Source: Ooceraea biroi (lineage: Eukaryota > Arthropoda > Insecta > Hymenoptera > Formicidae). From it: 64,000 nt of DNA. The notes under the pieces were generated by a model. It did no database searches. It saw nothing but the letters and a program-made list of their open reading frames with translations, and had not been told where the DNA came from. Where the stretch lies: NCBI RefSeq assembly GCF_003672135.1, contig NC_039509.1, positions 10,240,663-10,304,662 of the forward strand, written 5' to 3'. This document shows, piece by piece, positions 13,140-25,001 of this stretch (position 1 is the first letter of the stretch; every line of letters begins with the position of its first letter). Made by a program: the position numbers and the translations under genes.

Positions 13140-13446
13140 CTAGTTTGAATAGAATCGGTTTTTAAAAATGGACGTTTATCTCGACTCTAGAATTTAATAT
13201 TTGTAAGCTTTGTTTACGGCTTGATAACGCGCGTATCGTCGCAGTGACGGGATGCAGTATTTGCCAGACTGTGAATTCTAACATTTCCGAGGTTATCGAC
13301 TCCGTTGCGCGTTGAATTTTGACGCGCGACTATGTAAGTGGTCTCCAATGTGCATGTGGCAATAAATCCTTGAGAAATATCGTGGGCTGTGTTTCGTTAG
13401 CCGAACGAAGCAAATTGTCAAATCTTCTTGCAAAGGTATCCGAACG

Positions 13447-16400
13447 ATGGAGAAGTTTCAACACGTGAGAACGTTTATATCGGCCGCCCTGGATTATACC
13501 AAGCACCCCAGCGAGAGTGCCACGTCTACCATACAACGGAGTCTTGGAGTAAATATGAAAATGCAATATCTTCATGTAATTAATTTTGTACTCAATTTTG
13601 TAATCAATTTGTTAATCTTTTTAAGGTGATAAGTGCTTTGTTAGATCTGAGCATATTTGACCCTGGGACCAGCTTGGCTGCTGAATTTTACGTGAGTCTG
13701 TACGAGCTCATGAATTCTGTAAGCTCACGATCCACTCTGATCTGGAGTGCCATAGACGTTTTACAAAATGCTTGCCGAAATATACCTGCCAGGCAATCGC
13801 TTATTCATACATACAAATTTGCACCACTACTGGCGAGATTATTAGAGGTACGAAGAATATCGATGGTATTCTGTGTTGTAACAATCTCGAAAAGTCTTTA
13901 AAAAGTATATTCATTAGAATTCTTTGTCATTTTGCTTTCAGTAAATTTTCTTATAATTAGATTAATATAAACACATTTGTTCTCTCGGCATGCCGCATGT
14001 AGGCGAATCTAACAACAGAGAAAAGGACACGAGTGTTAAAGTTGCTTCAAGAATTAACGTACGGGATAAAAATAACATGGCAGGAAGCGCACCTTCCGCA
14101 TTTAATATCCACGTTAACTCAATGGGTAGTACAATCAAAGGAGGAGGAGATCATTGCACTTTCTCTGGGGGTGCTGGTGAATTTGTGTTACAAGAATCTC
14201 CCAGCAGTGTACACACTGATGCGGACCATCAATACTAAAGCATTCATCAAAACGTTACTGAGGCTGCAGAATAATGTCAGTACCAGTGTGCAGTGTTGTA
14301 AGCTGCTGATCATACTTGAGCCGACCAATGCAAACATCTCCGAGAAGTATATCATGGATTTTGCATCAGTGACTTTCATCAATCTCAGATCAGCGATGAA
14401 TCAGAAGGATGTTTTATTATTGAGGCACATCGTCGATGTTTTTAACGACGTCGGTCAAAATGACCATTCACGAAGTGTTTTACTTATGTATCCAAAGTAA
14501 GTTGATTAGAATTAAGTCTCTGCGATGTGATAACGCATAAGAATACTCTGTGTCATCCAGTTATGACAAAGATGTGGAGAGTATACTGGCTGCCTTGGAA
14601 GAAAACACGGACCCAGAGTGCGTGGCTCTTTTGATGGAATTTTTATTATCGTTAGTGAAGCTAAAGATAACTGCCCTGACTCCCTTATATTCTGCTTGCG
14701 TAAAGTCGGCTATGATATGGGTGCCTGTGGAACAGGTAAGTAATTCTGTATTACTAATTTAATTATTAACGTATTAATGTATTATAATGTAATTTAGAAG
14801 CAATTTTAAGGAGGTAATTTAAAAAAAGAGAAAACAAATAGACTGATGTGTATGTATAATAATTTAACGTCTGTCGTAAAACGTAGGTGTGTTCCAAAGC
14901 TTTAGCGCTCATAAGAACTGTGATAATCGATTCCCGGCGTACTAAAACCTCTGCGGAGGTTTTGAGAGAGCTAGACCCGTCCGTTCTTATGCACGTGACA
15001 AGTTCGGAAGACGGGACTAAAGGGCAGAGTGCGGGTCGAAATGCGGAATTGGAAATGAGGCTAACCGAGTTGATGCAATTGTTTCACGAAATGATTAAAA
15101 TCCCTGAATTTCGGAAAAGAATCATGCAGTCGTTCAACGAGCACGAAATGCGGAGATTATTCAAACACGTGATCGATAATGAATTCTCCGGCACTGGAGA
15201 TTGGGCAGGGAACTTCATCCAGGTAGTATGTTGCGCACAATACACAATACAAATTGTAGCGATAAAAACATCATTAAATATAGTAAATAATATTTATTGT
15301 TTTAAAGCAATAAATTGATAACAAAATATTTAACGACATAATAATAACATGTCTTTTTTATTATAAATAAAATTATTATAAATAAAAAAATATATTTTTT
15401 AAATTATTATAAATAAAAAAAATATTTTACATATATCCCGCTAATAATTTTAACATATATATGTTTCTAACGTTGCAGAACGCTTCTACCAATCTTTATG
15501 TTCACGCGTTAGCCCTGACGGCGGACTTGGCAATAACTCATTCGAACTGGCTCACATTATATTCGGAATTGCTCAGTAGGAAGCAGGTGCAAATGATAAT
15601 AGCGCTAGCACTGTTCACTGGTGACAGAGAAGTGAAACAGAAGGTTCTGCAGTTAACGTCATCGATTGGATTCCCGCAGGAGTGGTAAGAATGCTTTGCT
15701 TATTAAAATCATTTCGATATAAATCAATCATATACATGAAATCACTTTTATTTCTGTTCGATAAGTGTGTCCGCAGTGGCGCTTTGCATGAAAGAGCTCG
15801 AGTCCTTGGTATTGGTACAGAGTACCGATAGCAACGTGTTAGAAGTTGCAAATAAGGCACCCCTGAATTGCATCGGGAACGAAATGGCGCCGTTATTTTC
15901 TATCGCGCAAGAGGAGCGCCTTGACGCGTTCTTGGCCAAACTCAAGTCAGCCTTCGAGTCGAATCAGATAAGCGATATTCCGACGTCCGCCGTGATGGAA
16001 TTATACGAGTATAAGGTACAACGTCTTCTCACATTTAGGATGTAATTCAAGCTACAGACTACGATGTACCTGTTCGTGACGAATTTTTAAAGTTAGCAGC
16101 GATGAGGCATTCAGACAGGGCAATGCAAACGAGTCGGGAAGCCGCGAATAATCATGCTACTAGTCTTCAACACAGATTAGCGCAAGTAGTAGCCGAGTCT
16201 AGCAGATTGCACCAGTTGCTGTTCGACACTCAGCAGTGCTTGGAAGGAATAAAAGCTGAAAAATCTATATTGACAGGAAAACTGGGCGAGATGGAGGATC
16301 AGTCCAAGAAAATGCTTCTTCTGAAGAAACAAGTCCGTACTTATATGAAATGCATAATTATATAACAAGTAACATATTTTTTTTGTAAAACAACCCTTGC

Positions 16401-16941
16401 ATCTTTCGTTTAGGAGATCGAGTCGTTAAAGAAAATTGTAGTGGAGAAATCGACGCACATGGAAGAATTGAATGACAATTTAGTGCAATGCACAAGGGAA
16501 TTGGAAGCTTGTAATAATAAAATTGATGCACTGAATAAAGCGATTCACGAGTTAGACCGCGAACGTTTAACCGCTGAAACGAAGATTACGGATATGAGTA
16601 ACAAGAATCATGAATTGACTAAACTTTTACAAATGATGAACGATTCTCTCAATAAAAATAAACAGGTACGGTGGCTCTTCCGTATATATCGCGGACTGTA
16701 CGCCATTTTTTATTATTTTATTTTTTAGATTGTAGAAAAGAAGAACATGGAGATAGAAACGAATCAAGCCGACATATCCGCGCTCAAACAAGAAATTCAA
16801 CAAATGACGCAAATGCTGCAAAAGAGGGAGCAAACGATATCCGAACAGGACGGAGACATTAAAAAAATGAAAACGGAATTGGTAGAATTGAGCCGCATGC
16901 GAGATATGATCTTCGAGCTTACTGCTAAAAACAAAGACTGA
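13447..16941 (+). CDS. CIP2A: CIP2A homologue (cancerous inhibitor of PP2A)
   Basis: In vertebrates CIP2A restrains protein phosphatase 2A and works with TOPBP1 in mitotic DNA damage handling. Exons are 13447-13548, 13626-13847, 14003-14496, 14561-14735, 14887-15222, 15479-15684, 15766-16015, 16093-16332, 16414-16665 and 16729-16941, all in phase, giving 829 residues (human 905). The first about 550 residues are helical armadillo-like repeats. LTYGIKITW and LSLGVLVNLCYKNL match human LTYNVKIFY and LGLLANLCRHNL. VMELYEYKL near the junction matches human IMDVYEMKL. The remainder is one long coiled coil, as in the family. The 77-nt intron 16016-16092 is the only choice that keeps the frame and the alignment. 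The first in-frame ATG after an upstream stop is 13447. An AATAAA lies at 17099. Confidence 0.88.
15281..15455 (+). repeat. Dispersed repeat, copy A (CIP2A intron)
   Basis: AGTAAATAATAT, TTGTTTTAAAGC, AAATATTTAACGA and CCGCTAATAATTTTAA occur here in the same order as in copy B at 17751-17893. The copies differ by scattered substitutions and by the length of the AT-rich middle. Confidence 0.85.
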
Positions 16942-17750
16942 TTCGAGCTCAAGTTAGTATCGCTCATTTCTTACCTACTGATGAATATGGTAAGTGCGAA
17001 CGGAAGCGGCCGAACATCAATTTTATACTTGTCTAATATTTTTATGTGGACACGTTTTTAAGAATTTTATATTGAATTGTATATTAATTACGACAGAAAA
17101 TAAATATTCTACACCGTTTGCATCTTGAACAATTTACCTCAAACAGCAATATCCAACAACTTTTAATATCAAAATTTATTAAGGGAACAGGTGATAGAGG
17201 AACACAGTCGACGCATTTGTATATAAATAACTGATTATTGTACGCTTATTGGTCATTGCTTATTAAACATAATCATTACATCCGGTTAAAATTTCTGTGC
17301 AACTACATGCTACGTAGGATCTACCGTCGTGATATTTTCTCATAATTTTCAAAACGTGGTTACATTACTCTGTATAATATACTTTGCAAATTAATATATA
17401 TAATTAATATATTATATAAATATTCGCAGTTCTCGAAACATCAGGTAGAGTAACGATGTACACGTGACACGTATAATACGCGCATGCGATATTCCATATG
17501 GTTATCCTGCAAATTATCCTGCAATGCTAGGTATAATCGTTAATGATTTCTACGCCATGTTATTATGATTTATTTGGAGTGAAATTTCTATGAATAAATT
17601 AGCTTCTGTTTTCAATTTTAAGAACGACTTACTCCCACATGTTAATTTTTACAATCGGAAATATGTATATATCAATCGTACATTAACACTGAAGAGTGTT
17701 TCATTTACACCATCACATAGAAATGATCTTACTTATCCTTTGGCATTACG

Positions 17751-17893
17751 AGTAAATAATATCATTGTTTTAAAGCCATAAATTAATAACGAAATATTTA
17801 ACGATATAGTAATATGTCTTTTTTTTAAAATTATTATAAATAAAAAAATATACTTAATATATATTTTACATGTATCCTGCTAATAATTTTAAT
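17751..17893 (+). repeat. Dispersed repeat, copy B (downstream of CIP2A)
   Basis: This is a direct-orientation relative of the intronic copy at 15281-15455. It shares AGTAAATAATAT, TTGTTTTAAAGCC, AAATATTTAACGA and CTGCTAATAATTTTAA. No terminal inverted repeat is obvious. Confidence 0.85.
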
Positions 17894-18105
17894 TGCTTTT
17901 CTGTAATCTATCACCCATCTATCACCCATCTATCTTCAAAAGGTACGTAATATTTATATATAATATATATATATTAAATACATATATTAAATAATGATAA
18001 AAATTGTATATAATAGAATTCTCAAATGTTAAAGTTTGGTTTTATCGTATGCGCTGTTGCGCGTGTGTGAAATGAACTTATAAAATTAAATGCCACTTTC
18101 CTATA

Positions 18106-18253
18106 CAGAGTGTCTCATACAAATCGCTCAATTTTCTAACTTTAATATCGATTTTCTCGAAAGTTTTACGTTCCAAAACACATTTTAATCTTATATGTCA
18201 AAATTAATTGTTTCATCAGAAGATCAGTAGTCGCATGGTTACAAGACACGCTG
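18106..18253. mobile_element. Small MITE-like element, TA flanks
   Basis: The left end CAGAGTGTCTCATAC and the right end read inversely, CAGCGTGTCTTGTAA, form imperfect inverted termini. Both ends abut TA. The CAG.GTGTC start resembles Tc1/mariner-type non-autonomous elements. It is old, as the middle shows no pairing. Confidence 0.55.
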
Positions 18254-18672
18254 TATACCATATTAATAACATAATTTATATTTACTCAGTTTCTTCATGG
18301 GATTGTAGATGTTTTCATATATTCCGTCGAGGTGTAGATCGATCGGAAAAATACTGAAGCAAAATGGGGAGGAAAACGTACGTTGATCAATCCCAGTCGG
18401 CCAATACAACCGATCACGCGGCCTATCATGTATTGATAATACTGAAATATGATTCATTCGTCATTGTATATATCGTGTAGCGATAAATACGACTAGGCTG
18501 AAACAAACTCGCGAAACAAAAATCAGGACATTAAATTAATTTCAAGACAACGATGATCGGTAATGAATATCAATTAGCCGACCACCTGGAATTAAAATGT
18601 ACTATGTGCAACATGATTGAAGAGTATATTATTTTCCACGTTTAATATTGCACCTCTAAAACGGCATTGTCA

Positions 18673-21442
18673 TCAACTTCTGCCTTTACTCCATGGCTGT
18701 TCGGTGGCAGACGCGAACAACAAGTAGAAGCAATTAGTAGCCATATTTATTCCCGCCGCCATCCAGAAGACCGTATGCCAGCGCGCCAGAGTTTCCTGTA
18801 CGAAGAGGAAAACGTGTAAGTGTAAGTTACGCCCATCTCGATATTTAAGGGATGAAGAAGTGCCACAAGTACTCACGTGACCCTCCACTATACTGCCGAT
18901 AACATACGGCGCCAGGAAGCCGCACGCGTTCGCCGCGGCGTTCGTCAATCCGTAGAGGGTGCCCGCGTAGCGCGGTGCCAGCGCAATGTGATTCATCTGA
19001 TTGCCAGCGTACACCGCGCCCTGAAGGGAGCCCGGCCCGGCGAGCATCAGCATCACCGTCAAGCGATCGCATCCGGCCCAGATAGCACCGACGAAACTGA
19101 GACTGGGCCCCAGCGAGGCGACAGTGTTCCAGAGCTTGAACGAGGTCAGGGGCGAGACCAGGCGGCGAGCGAGCAGCGCGTCCGCGAAGCTCGAAATTCC
19201 CAGCCCGACCAGCCAGGCGCTCAGATAAGGTAATGCTGAGAGGAACGCGTTTTGCTGCACGTTTAGATGCAGAATCTTGTCCATGTACGTCGGCAGCTCG
19301 GTCAAGAGGGTGTAGAAGGCCCAAGATTGCCCACACTGCGTAATAGCGATGGCCCATATCGGCAGAGAGGTGAAGACTTGCAGCCAGGGTACTCCCGCGT
19401 CATCGTCCTAGCATCAGAATTCGTCTACTGTTAATACTATTCTAAATAATAATCTTTGGCAAATATTAAATACATAGAAATATTAATAGATATAATAATA
19501 ATAATAATAACTATGCAAAACGTGATGCACCAACCTCGTCTTTCTTCTCAACGCTGGCTTCGATATATGCCTTCTCGGAAGGGTCAATTCTCGCATGTTG
19601 CGCGGGAGTGTCGTATATGAATATCAGCCAGAACACGTACCAGATAAGGCCGAGACCTCCGAACAAGTAAAACGCGAGAGGCCAACCACCCCACAACTCC
19701 AAGGAACATAGCCAGCCGCTCACTGGTAGCGAGACGACGGTTCCGAAATTCGCGCCTAAGAAAAATATCGATATACGATATTTGTGTGCGATTTATATTC
19801 AATATCAAAGGAAAAGATGGAAAATAAATTACCCGCATATACCAGAGCAGCAAATTTGCTTCTCTCTAACGGAGGCACCCAATGCGCCAGCATACTGTGC
19901 ATCGCAGGAAATGTTACACCCTACACACGCGACACGTGTAAAATATTAACAATTAATGAACCTATATCGTAGGATGTAGGGCAAGAGGATTTACCTCGGT
20001 AAATCCCTCTGCGACTCGTACAACTAGGAACGGTATCAGACCCCAGTACGCAGCGAAAGGGCTTATCACGGTGAGAACAGCAGTCAGGAACACTCCCAGC
20101 CCGTAAATCAACTTGCCGCCCATTTTCTCCGCCATTCTGCCACCCGGGACATTTGTGGTTACATAGCCAAGAAAGAAAGCACCTAATATAATACCTTGGG
20201 TCTTCTCGCTCCAGACGAACTCTCCTGCGCTCTGAGAAACGTGCAAGATATAAAAATTAAAAATACAATTTGAATTATAAGATATGACATATGGAGTAAT
20301 GAAAAGAAATACAATTTTATTCAGAAATTAAAGTCATATTTTGCTTCGAAAATTACACTATATAATTCTACATGTTCAAATCTTAGTCATATAAAGCATG
20401 ATAAGATTAGTTGACTAATGCCGAAGATAGCTAGATGATAGCCATATCTAAGTGACATAACAAGTAAACTTCAATTCGTAATATTTCAAAACAATGTGAT
20501 AATATGACATTAATTATTTCAGGAAGCGATAATAAACCTACCGGAATAAAAGTTCCATTCATCGGCGAGGTCTTGTGGCACACGTCGCTGGTATCATTGT
20601 CTTCGGTATGCGGAATTGCGGTCTGGTTAACCATGGAGACGATGGCTACTGATAAGTTCACCCTCATAGCATATACAAGGGCGAAACCGAGGAAACCCAG
20701 GAAACCCAGTGTGTGACGTGCTTTTACGCATGACCTAGTGTCTGGTGGAATCTGTGGTATGTTAACTGAAATGACACGTTGCACATGAATCAGCAAAGGA
20801 GGAACTGAATACAATACTTCTTAAAACAGTATTAGCAAGAGAAATAAAAATGTATAAATTAAAAATTTAAGAAATTTAATAAATTAAAAATTTGATAAAT
20901 TAAATAATTTAATAAATTAAGAATTTTGTATTGCAATATTGTGACCCTTTAAAAATATATTGTAGCGAATTTGGATAAAACTTGGATATTTTCCAACTAT
21001 AAATTCGCTACATTAAGAAGCGCTTGGGCACGCAAATTCGGGGGCGGAACACGGAAGTTGGCATTTGCACGCGTGAAAAAAAATAAATAAAGAAATCATG
21101 CCATGACGTTCGAATCATCCGATGGGCTGTTATCTCAACCATGAAAATACTTATGAGAGATCACTCTCATTTCCGGTCGCGGATAGCTGCGCTCTGCGTC
21201 ATCGTTAATGTCGTAATCACTGCTTTGTTTCCAAACAAAGCATCCTGAGACGACGATGCGTTCGGCGAAACGCGGAGCAGCGTCGTTCGCGGGAATGTAA
21301 CGCGCAATTACGCGAGTGCGCTGTGTTATGCAGGATGAGTTTTTCAATCATCAGCGATCGCTGTCAACGAACCTCGCTCGAGAGAATCGTTGATACAGAG
21401 GGGCTGATCGTCCCTCGAGACGCTAGGATCTAACACTTCCAT
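18673..21442 (-). CDS. SLC17 family transporter, sialin-like
   Basis: This is a twelve-helix major facilitator protein of the SLC17 group (sialin, vesicular glutamate and phosphate carriers), probably exporting organic anions from lysosomes or synaptic vesicles, or acting at the plasma membrane. Exons on the minus strand are 21373-21442, 20542-20765, 19995-20231, 19833-19920, 19535-19755, 18877-19407 and 18673-18795. All phases agree and the product has 497 residues (human sialin 495). TM1 carries YAMRVNLSVAIVSMVN, followed by a lumenal loop with three N-glycosylation sites (NQT, NDT, NGT). GYVTTNVPGGRMAEK marks the TM2-TM3 loop, and GLTNAAANACGFLAPYVIG is the conserved second-half motif. The first coding exon, hidden from simple frame scanning, fits by phase 1 and opens with MEVLDPSVSR. 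Substrate cannot be told from sequence. Confidence 0.92.
20961..21012. repeat. Perfect 12-bp inverted repeat in SLC17 intron 1
   Basis: TGTAGCGAATTT at 20961 is matched inversely by AAATTCGCTACA at 21001-21012, with a 28-base spacer. It could be a tiny MITE or a hairpin. No target duplication is clear. Confidence 0.7.
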
Positions 21443-21764
21443 GATGCACGTCGTCGTCGGAGGATCTGCACTACGGTGATCTCACGCTTTCACGATGACT
21501 CACTGCCGTTCTAAACATCGAAAATACGTTTTCGTCCTGCCCCCTCCAACACATACGCACGCTGCAGCTTCGTAGCCTCGCTTCTCCGACCGCGATCGGA
21601 CCTGTCAGTGTCACTGGCACTGCCTGTCACTCGCTCGCGCGAATACTCCGTAATGATGAGATAATAATACTGATATGACATAGGAAGGCTCTCTACGTGT
21701 ACACATCGTCGCACATGGTGCTAAATGTCACATCGCACTATCACAGCTTGGCATAGTAGCTAGC

Positions 21765-21882
21765 TTCTGATTGGCGGTTACCGCCAGCCATATGATTGCT
21801 ACATTCTGATTGGTGGTTGCCCTTGCTACATTCGTGGGCAGATCTTGATTGGCGGTGGCCGCCAGCAGTGCACCGCGTATGC
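21765..21882 (-). promoter_or_regulatory. Three CCAAT boxes spaced exactly 39 bp, SLC17 gene promoter
   Basis: ATTGG occurs at 21770, 21809 and 21848. On the minus strand these are CCAAT boxes upstream of the SLC17 start codon at 21442. The flanks repeat too (CTGATTGGCGG, CTGATTGGTGG, TTGATTGGCGG), so the array is a degenerate 39-bp tandem repeat. NF-Y binding is inferred. Confidence 0.5.
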
Positions 21883-22414
21883 ATCAGAATACTCCAAGTT
21901 TTTTTAACCATGTCGGACGTCGCACATGCGCAGTAGCGTGACAAACGTCAGTCGGTATCATATGGTACGCGTGATGATGGGGTTGTCGTGCTTGCAGGCG
22001 CCGCAGGACACGAAAAGAATTTTTTTATTAAAACTGAAAGAGAGAATATTTTTGTAGTGCGTTTACAATATACATTGTATTAATAATTTGTACAATTTCG
22101 TTAATCGCGCATCCAAATGATAATATCCTGCTTTTTAAAATCCCTGAAATATACGTTTCATCGATTGCTTTAAATTAGCTTGAGCTCATGCCGCGTAAAT
22201 CTAAGATATTTCCAATCACAATATCGTTATATCGATATTTTCTGTAAAAAGAATATAATGATCTCTCGCGAAGGCGGTTTCATTCATTATACTCTATTAA
22301 TTACGTGCTTCTCCATCCTTCTTGTTTGTTGATCATCATAGATAAGATATCGCGAGAAGCGTATTCTAAGAGACGCCGAAATCTCTCTCCTCTCTTTCCC
22401 GGAGAACGTTCATC

Positions 22415-23238
22415 ATGATAGGAGTCTCCACGGGTGTGATTATATTGTTCGGTTTTCTGCTTGCAGGTATATTTTAATATCTTTATAATTACTGTAAGAC
22501 AACTGAAAATTGTTATACGCGCTAATTACACGCAGGTAAATCTAGTCCATTGTTTTTATTCTGCTTGAAAGAGACAGCAAGTGTGTATAAGAATTGTTTA
22601 AAATTCTCCTTAGCAGCTCACTCAAGAGAGGAGCGTTTATCGTGCTACGAGTGCAATACGGATTTAAGACAAGGTCATAAGGGAGATTGTAATGACCCTT
22701 ACACGCCTGGTGATCTAGTCGCCTGTCCGCAGAATGAGCCTCACCGTTGCCATAAAAGTATTGTATTGTGTACGTATACGTTAAATACCGTGTGACTTAT
22801 TTCATTGCGCAAAGTTTCATGTATATAGATTATCGTTAGAAAATGCAAACTGTTTTCCATCGCTCAACATTTAATAAAGAAAAAATATCTTTTGGAAAAT
22901 CAGCGCGAGACAAAACTATACATCCCAGACAGGAGCAAAAATCCAAAAGACATCATTGATATCTAAAGGACGTCTTTGCATTTTTTGGGGGGGTTTTCGT
23001 GCTGTTTGGGATGTAACATCAGTATCGTATTGCAGATAAAAATATTTTAATTACGGTACGAGCCTGCGTATTATCTCGTCAGGTCGACGGGTACTGCAAC
23101 TACGAAGATCGTTTTCCGCAGTCGAGTATCGAGTGTTATTTCTGCGAAGAAAACGGCTGCAATGGTAAACGGCCACTTGAGCCGACGTCAGAGTGGTGCC
23201 TTGGATTATTAGTAGTCATTTCATGGATGTTAACATGA
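22415..23238 (+). CDS. Ly6/uPAR three-finger protein, GPI-anchored (copy 1)
   Basis: Exons are 22415-22466, 22617-22769 and 23036-23238 (phases 1 and 1), giving 135 residues. A signal peptide (MIGVSTGVIILFGFLLAG) is followed by a mature domain with the insect Ly6 pattern: LSCYECNTD at the start, ten cysteines in all, and CYFCEENGCNG near the end. The final residues CLGLLVVISWML are hydrophobic, as in a GPI-attachment signal. Insect members of this family act at the cell surface, for example sleepless/quiver on K+ channels and boudin/crooked on septate junctions. I cannot choose among them. It lies 1.8 kb before a second Ly6 gene on the same strand with the same intron phases, suggesting tandem duplication. 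Confidence 0.85.
22921..23013. mobile_element. 93-bp MITE-like element in Ly6 intron 2
   Basis: The left end CATCCCAGACAG and the right end CTGTTTGGGATG are inverted copies with one mismatch. TA flanks both sides. The interior adds partly pairing A- and T-rich tracts. Confidence 0.7.
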
Positions 23239-25001
23239 AGTTTATATATACACGTAAAATGGACTTCAAAAGTATCCGAAAATATTTGTATAAAAATAAA
23301 AATATTTGTAATAAAATATGAAAGATGGAATCGAAGTTGAAAACATTATTTTTGCGCTATATTAATTAAGAAGGAATCAGTTTTCATGATGCCCCTGCTG
23401 TACTTTCGTTTTGTAAAGAATAGAAATATATTTTTATATTAATTGCACAATCATTGACAAACAACAAATTTTCACAAATTAGCCTTTGGATGTACTATAT
23501 ACTGTAGATAACAACAGCGCGCTTAATGAAGCAGTTAATTTAATGGTACGATCACTTAAACTTGATTATATACATCAATGTTTGCGAGAAACGCGATGCA
23601 AGTAAGAAATATGCACGGCTCCTTCGATCAGTTCAGTTGTAATTATAATGCAAATGGATTTAATTAGGAAGATTGGACGAAGCAAGATTGTTGATACGGT
23701 AAACACGGGACGATGTGACAGATGGTTTCATTGTTTCTGAACATTCAAGTTCCTATTTAACATAAGTGAACGTTTGTCTACTGTATTAAGTTGATTTTTA
23801 TGCATATATGTATAGTACATGTTCTAGATGCGTGATAAGATAATCGAAAAATGAACGTTTCAGGTGATATCTTGCGCTGTATCACAACATGTGTCACAGC
23901 AAAGCATCTTATTTAAACATTTTTGTAAAATGATGTCGAGAGAGAACGGAGATATGTAAAGGCAATTAGGAAGATTTAAGAAAGCTTCCTTCTTAATCTA
24001 TTATGAATTTGAATATTTTCATACGCCCGACCGGAAGAGCCTGTTGTCGAAAATTAAACAGCCTTATACGTGGAGAAGCAGTCGCTAAACAAGCCACGGA
24101 CTTCCAGATACGCGACGTCCACTCCTGTAATGCTTGCAGCAAGCTTTATTTTATGTGTGTAATACGTGCACATATACACATCTGACATATGAATGTACGG
24201 TGCGGAAACGATTACCAAGGGAAGCAGGTCAAATGCTGGAGTCAAGTCGGTAATATCTAGCAGGGTTAAACGCTTTTCTGACCTCTGACAAGTCCTCTCA
24301 ATAAGTCGGCAGGCTTCGCTTTGCAGTGTCGAGTTAAATACTCCGTTTATCTCAAATGCGTTCCGAAAATTATCTCGAAAGATGCAAGAAGTCGAAACAA
24401 GAGAAATTTTATCTTGGCGAATCTTTTGTTGCACTCTCCCATTTCGTGCGCGCTCATCAGAATAATAATAATAATATTTAAAAGGAAATCGTCAAAGTTA
24501 GTTTTGTTGACTGACCAAAAATGACATTTCTCTTCCGAAAATAAATAATATTCCAAGGAAAGATAAATTTAAGAATATTTAATTGAACGGGAATATCAAG
24601 TGTATTAGTTTGCTAAATATATCTTGTTTGCACACTACTTGGTACATTTATAACTGACACATACGTGTTACACATATTAAATGTACGTACTCGCGTTACA
24701 CGCAAAGAAGAAACGACGCATTAGGCGAAGAAGATTGCAGATTTCATGTTCGCGACTGGCCGAAAGGCAGAGAGAGAAGGAGTAATAGGGAGGAAGGCGG
24801 AGAGGGAAAGGAAAAAGAGTGCTCTTGGTAAAGAGGGTGTTGGTTCCTCAGTACCACAGTGGACACGTTGGACACCGGCAGTTCTCAAACGGTCATCAGG
24901 ATTGCTCAGTAACACCCACCGTCATTTTCGAGAATAATCAGATTTCCACGATTTTCCGGAATCGGTTTTGTGATTTTAAACGATCGCATTTGATACTCAC
25001 A
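23239..25001. other. Intergenic between the two Ly6 genes
   Basis: There is a probable 3' UTR of Ly6 copy 1 at the left (AATAAA-like sites around 23295-23315) and promoter sequence of copy 2 at the right. I see no coding frame worth reporting. Confidence 0.5.

Larger units (their letters stand above)
16942..18672. other. Intergenic, convergent ends of CIP2A and the SLC17 gene
   Basis: This is AT-rich sequence between two convergent genes. It holds the CIP2A 3' UTR, repeat copy B and a 148-bp MITE-like element (listed separately). I see no other coding sequence. Confidence 0.6.

Noticed and set aside
16016..16038. 23-nt intron in CIP2A that would keep more upstream sequence
   Set aside because: It is too short for splicing. 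The 77-nt intron 16016-16092 keeps the frame and gives an ungapped match to human CIP2A.
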